From: Flavobacterium sp. | GTDB lineage: Bacteria > Bacteroidota > Bacteroidia > Flavobacteriales > Flavobacteriaceae | Length of the DNA: 50,551 bases | Assembly: GCA_023251135.1 (NCBI GenBank) | Contig: JAHEZJ010000036.1 | Coordinates: 1 to 50,551 of the forward strand | Direction: 5' to 3' | Shown: positions 48,413 through 50,551 of the stretch, piece by piece | Layout: each line of letters opens with the position of its first letter | Position numbering within the stretch: the stretch's first letter is position 1 | Notes under the pieces: generated by a model | Database searches by the model: none | Told to the model about the DNA's origin: nothing | The model's input: the letters and a program-made list of their open reading frames with translations, nothing else | Made by a program: the position numbers and the translations under genes

Positions 48413-49672
48413 ATGAAGAAGTGCTTACTTTATAGTTTCATATTGCTACTTTCATTTACAGCAAAGGCCTCGTTTATCTTACTTCCGATGGACGAAACCA
48501 CTCAACAGAATCATCTGAAAGCATACGGAATTACCTATTGGTGTTTAAGCAGAGACTATAAAGCGAGTTGGCTCTTAAATTATCGCGGAGGCTCATTTTT
48601 GCTTCCGGATGCCGACGAAATTCGCAAAGAATGTAAGATCAGAGGCGTGAGTTTTGAAATACTTTCGGATGTTGAAGAAGCTTCCATACTCAATGATATT
48701 TCAAGTCCGTCACAAAATATGGAATCGGTTATTTTAGAAAAAGCTCCTAAAATTGCCGTGTACACGCCCAAAGGGAAACAACCTTGGGATGATGCGGTAA
48801 CCTTAGTTTTAACCTATGCCGAAATTCCCTTTACACCCATTTATGATGAAGAAGTTTTAAGCGATCAGTTGCTTCTTTACGATTGGCTGCATTTGCATCA
48901 CGAAGATTTTACCGGACAATACGGTAAGTTTTACTCCGCTTACAAAAACACGCCCTGGTACATAGAGCAAAAAAAGGATGCTGAGGCTTTGGCAGCAAAA
49001 TTAGGCTATCCTAAAGTTTCTCAGGAAAAAGGAGCGGTTGCAAAAAAAATCAGAGACTTTGTAATTGGAGGTGGATTCATGTTTGCAATGTGTTCTGCCA
49101 CCGATAGTTTTGATATTGCACTTTCGGCAGATGGAGTAGATATTTGCGAAGCTATGTTTGATGGTGATGCCAGCGAATCCAATTATCAATCAAAATTAAA
49201 CTACGGAAATTCGTTTGCCTTTAAAGATTTTACCTTAGAACGAAGACCGGAGGTATATGAATTCTCAGATATTGATATGACGTCAAAACGTAAAATTCCG
49301 ATGGAGAAAGATTACTTTTCTTTAATGGAATTTTCTGCAAAATGGGACCCGATTCCGAGTATGTTATGTCAGAATCATACCCAGTTAGTAAAAGGGTTTA
49401 TGGGACAAACCACTTCATTTGATACCGATTTGATAAAGTCAAATGTGTTAATAATGGGGACTTGCGAGCTGAATGGAGAATCGAGATACATTCATGGCGA
49501 AAAAGGAAAAGGAATGTTTACTTTTTTTGGAGGCCATGATCCCGAAGATTTTCAGCATCAGGTTGGAGATCCTCCTACCGTTTTAGATTTACATCCTAAT
49601 TCACCGGGTTATCGTTTGATTCTAAACAATGTTTTGTTTCCCGCTGCAAGAAAGAAAAAGCTAAAAACCTAG
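48413..49672 (+). CDS. Exported glutamine-amidotransferase-like protein (family often labelled asparagine synthetase B)
   Basis: A 419-aa protein with signal peptide (to FTAKA). The middle (about 110-280) has a class I amidotransferase/ThuA-like look: KIAVYTPKGKQPWDDAVTLV, YDWLHLHHEDFTGQYG and GGGFMFAMCSATDSFDIALS, where Cys of MCSA sits at a nucleophile-elbow-like position. The usual asparagine synthetase features (N-terminal Cys nucleophile, ATP pyrophosphatase motif SGGxDS) are absent, so that name is probably wrong. Exported location also argues against it. Function unknown, possibly a peptidase or sugar-binding protein of the amidotransferase fold. Confidence 0.6.
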   Translation: MKKCLLYSFILLLSFTAKASFILLPMDETTQQNHLKAYGITYWCLSRDYKASWLLNYRGGSFLLPDADEIRKECKIRGVSFEILSDVEEASILNDISSPSQNMESVILEKAPKIAVYTPKGKQPWDDAVTLVLTYAEIPFTPIYDEEVLSDQLLLYDWLHLHHEDFTGQYGKFYSAYKNTPWYIEQKKDAEALAAKLGYPKVSQEKGAVAKKIRDFVIGGGFMFAMCSATDSFDIALSADGVDICEAMFDGDASESNYQSKLNYGNSFAFKDFTLERRPEVYEFSDIDMTSKRKIPMEKDYFSLMEFSAKWDPIPSMLCQNHTQLVKGFMGQTTSFDTDLIKSNVLIMGTCELNGESRYIHGEKGKGMFTFFGGHDPEDFQHQVGDPPTVLDLHPNSPGYRLILNNVLFPAARKKKLKT

Positions 49673-49673
49673 T

Positions 49674-50477
49674 TTAATTCAGTGAAAACTCAATCCAGAT
49701 TGGAATGTGATCGGATATTTTACGGGCTTCCTGCAGTGAATTGAATTTTTTGTAAAACGAAACAATACCCGAATTGATATAGGTTAGCGAGTTTTTTCGG
49801 TAAAAAATATTATCAAATTCTGATGCCAGACAAACGGTTTCTTTGCATTTTTGTTTCAGAGTCGTTTTTTGATTCTGCAAACTAGAATTGTACCCCATTT
49901 TTTTCAAGGGTGTAAACACAGAATGTGATTGCGGGCAATTAAAATCGCCAATAAACACCAGATTTAAATTAGAGTATTCTTCCGGAAGGTGTTTAAAATA
50001 CTTGATTTCGGTTTCAGGTTGCTTCGATTTAGTAATCGCATGAAAATTAACCAATGTAACCGTCTTTTTATTGATTTCGAAAGTTCCGAAATAAGGTTCG
50101 CGATCAATTTCTAAATGGTATTTTTTTTCCAGCCAGGCATTTCCTTTCAGTTTTACTTTGTTGGTTTTCCAGATAAAAGCATAACGTTCCGTTTTATAAC
50201 TCGTCCCGCTTGTTGGATCGCTTATCGTATAATCCCATTTCGATCCTTTATTGTTTAAAATGGCAGCAAGTTTTGCAACAGCCTGTGAACCGCCGTAGCC
50301 TGCCACGACTTCCTGAATAGCAATAATATCATAAGCAAGAACTGTGTTTGCAATGAAATTTAATTCGGATTCGGATTTAGATTTTCCTAAGTTCTCTATA
50401 TTCCAGGACAGGATTTTAGTTTGTGAGTAGGTGAGAACCGAAAAAAGGAGGAGAGTAAAACTTAAGATAGATTTCAT
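49674..50477 (-). CDS. Secreted endonuclease/exonuclease/phosphatase-family protein
   Basis: A 267-aa DNase I-like protein with signal peptide MKSILSFTLLLFSVLTYSQ. Catalytic set: SWNIENLG (Asn), DIIAIQEVVAG (Glu), NFHAITK (His), FIGDFNCP (Asp/Asn) and ISDHIPIWIEF (Asp-His). Unlike the nuclease at 5507 it has no sorting domain, so it would stay periplasmic or be secreted by another route. It converges with the amidotransferase-like gene with 1 bp between stops. Confidence 0.85.
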   Translation of the reverse strand: MKSILSFTLLLFSVLTYSQTKILSWNIENLGKSKSESELNFIANTVLAYDIIAIQEVVAGYGGSQAVAKLAAILNNKGSKWDYTISDPTSGTSYKTERYAFIWKTNKVKLKGNAWLEKKYHLEIDREPYFGTFEINKKTVTLVNFHAITKSKQPETEIKYFKHLPEEYSNLNLVFIGDFNCPQSHSVFTPLKKMGYNSSLQNQKTTLKQKCKETVCLASEFDNIFYRKNSLTYINSGIVSFYKKFNSLQEARKISDHIPIWIEFSLN

Positions 50478-50493
50478 GCTGTATTTAAATATT

Positions 50494-50501
50494 CAAATAT
50501 A
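50494..50501 (-). promoter_or_regulatory. -7 element TATATTTG for the secreted nuclease
   Basis: Perfect TAnnTTTG, 16 bp before the ATG at 50477. Confidence 0.5.
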
Positions 50502-50551
50502 AGCATTTCAAATTCCGACTATGGAGTGGGGAAATACTATTTTTAATTTCA

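Overview
The window looks like a chromosomal stretch of a Bacteroidota member, most likely a Flavobacterium. The evidence is low GC with AT-rich intergenic regions, a T9SS C-terminal sorting domain, split transketolase genes, no Shine-Dalgarno-type leaders, and many copies of the Bacteroidota -7 promoter element TAnnTTTG just upstream of genes. About 47 protein genes, five tRNA genes and an unusual load of intergenic repeats are visible. No rRNA, CRISPR array, phage or intact transposon was seen.

Layout. 0-4 kb: corrinoid salvage and uptake (3'-truncated cobU, a Cys-rich protein, and divergent btuF-btuC-btuD-like genes). 4-9 kb: trmL, an rRNA pseudouridine synthase and a large T9SS-secreted nuclease. 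9-13.3 kb: MepB-like protein, an ECF sigma factor with a membrane-anchored beta-barrel partner, a lipocalin-like protein and a PrcB-domain lipoprotein. 13.4-16.1 kb: rmuC, a thioesterase and a VOC protein. 16.3-26.4 kb: a probable light and photo-oxidative stress block (YceI, TIGR01777 oxidoreductase, TetR-like plus ABC1 kinase, photolyase, SRPBCC protein, crtZ-crtB-crtI and a CarH/LitR-type B12-binding MerR regulator), interrupted by an 800-bp cluster of palindromic repeats. 26.4-32.2 kb: Kir-type channel, TPR protein, serine hydrolase, DUF4421 barrel, PAP2 phosphatase and duplicated tRNA-Lys pairs. 32.5-45.3 kb: mostly housekeeping (aroK, a phosphoribosyltransferase, Hsp15-like, FKBP lipoprotein, split transketolase, ChbG deacetylase, tgt, lptF/G-like, EamA, accA, dnaB). 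45.4-50.5 kb: a small conserved-looking protein, a membrane protein overlapping a histidine kinase, a LuxR-type response regulator, a secreted amidotransferase-like protein and a secreted nuclease.

How the parts may fit together. The regulator at 25.4-26.4 kb keeps the residues that hold adenosylcobalamin in CarH (W-x9-EH and a His in ExHxxG). The carotenoid genes, photolyase and SRPBCC gene next to it resemble known LitR/CarH regulons. Corrinoid uptake genes lie 21 kb away in the same window.

The most unusual signals are non-coding. First, eleven intergenic loci carry imperfect tandem arrays whose unit is nearly always 7 bp (sometimes 8 or 9). The unit sequence differs between loci, but some words recur. 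Several arrays overlap stop codons and supply C-terminal codons, and one forms a perfect 18-bp stem between convergent genes. Second, the 21.95-22.55 kb cluster is made of hairpin modules in two opposed orientations, with compensatory base changes in the stems, bounded by 36-bp direct repeats.
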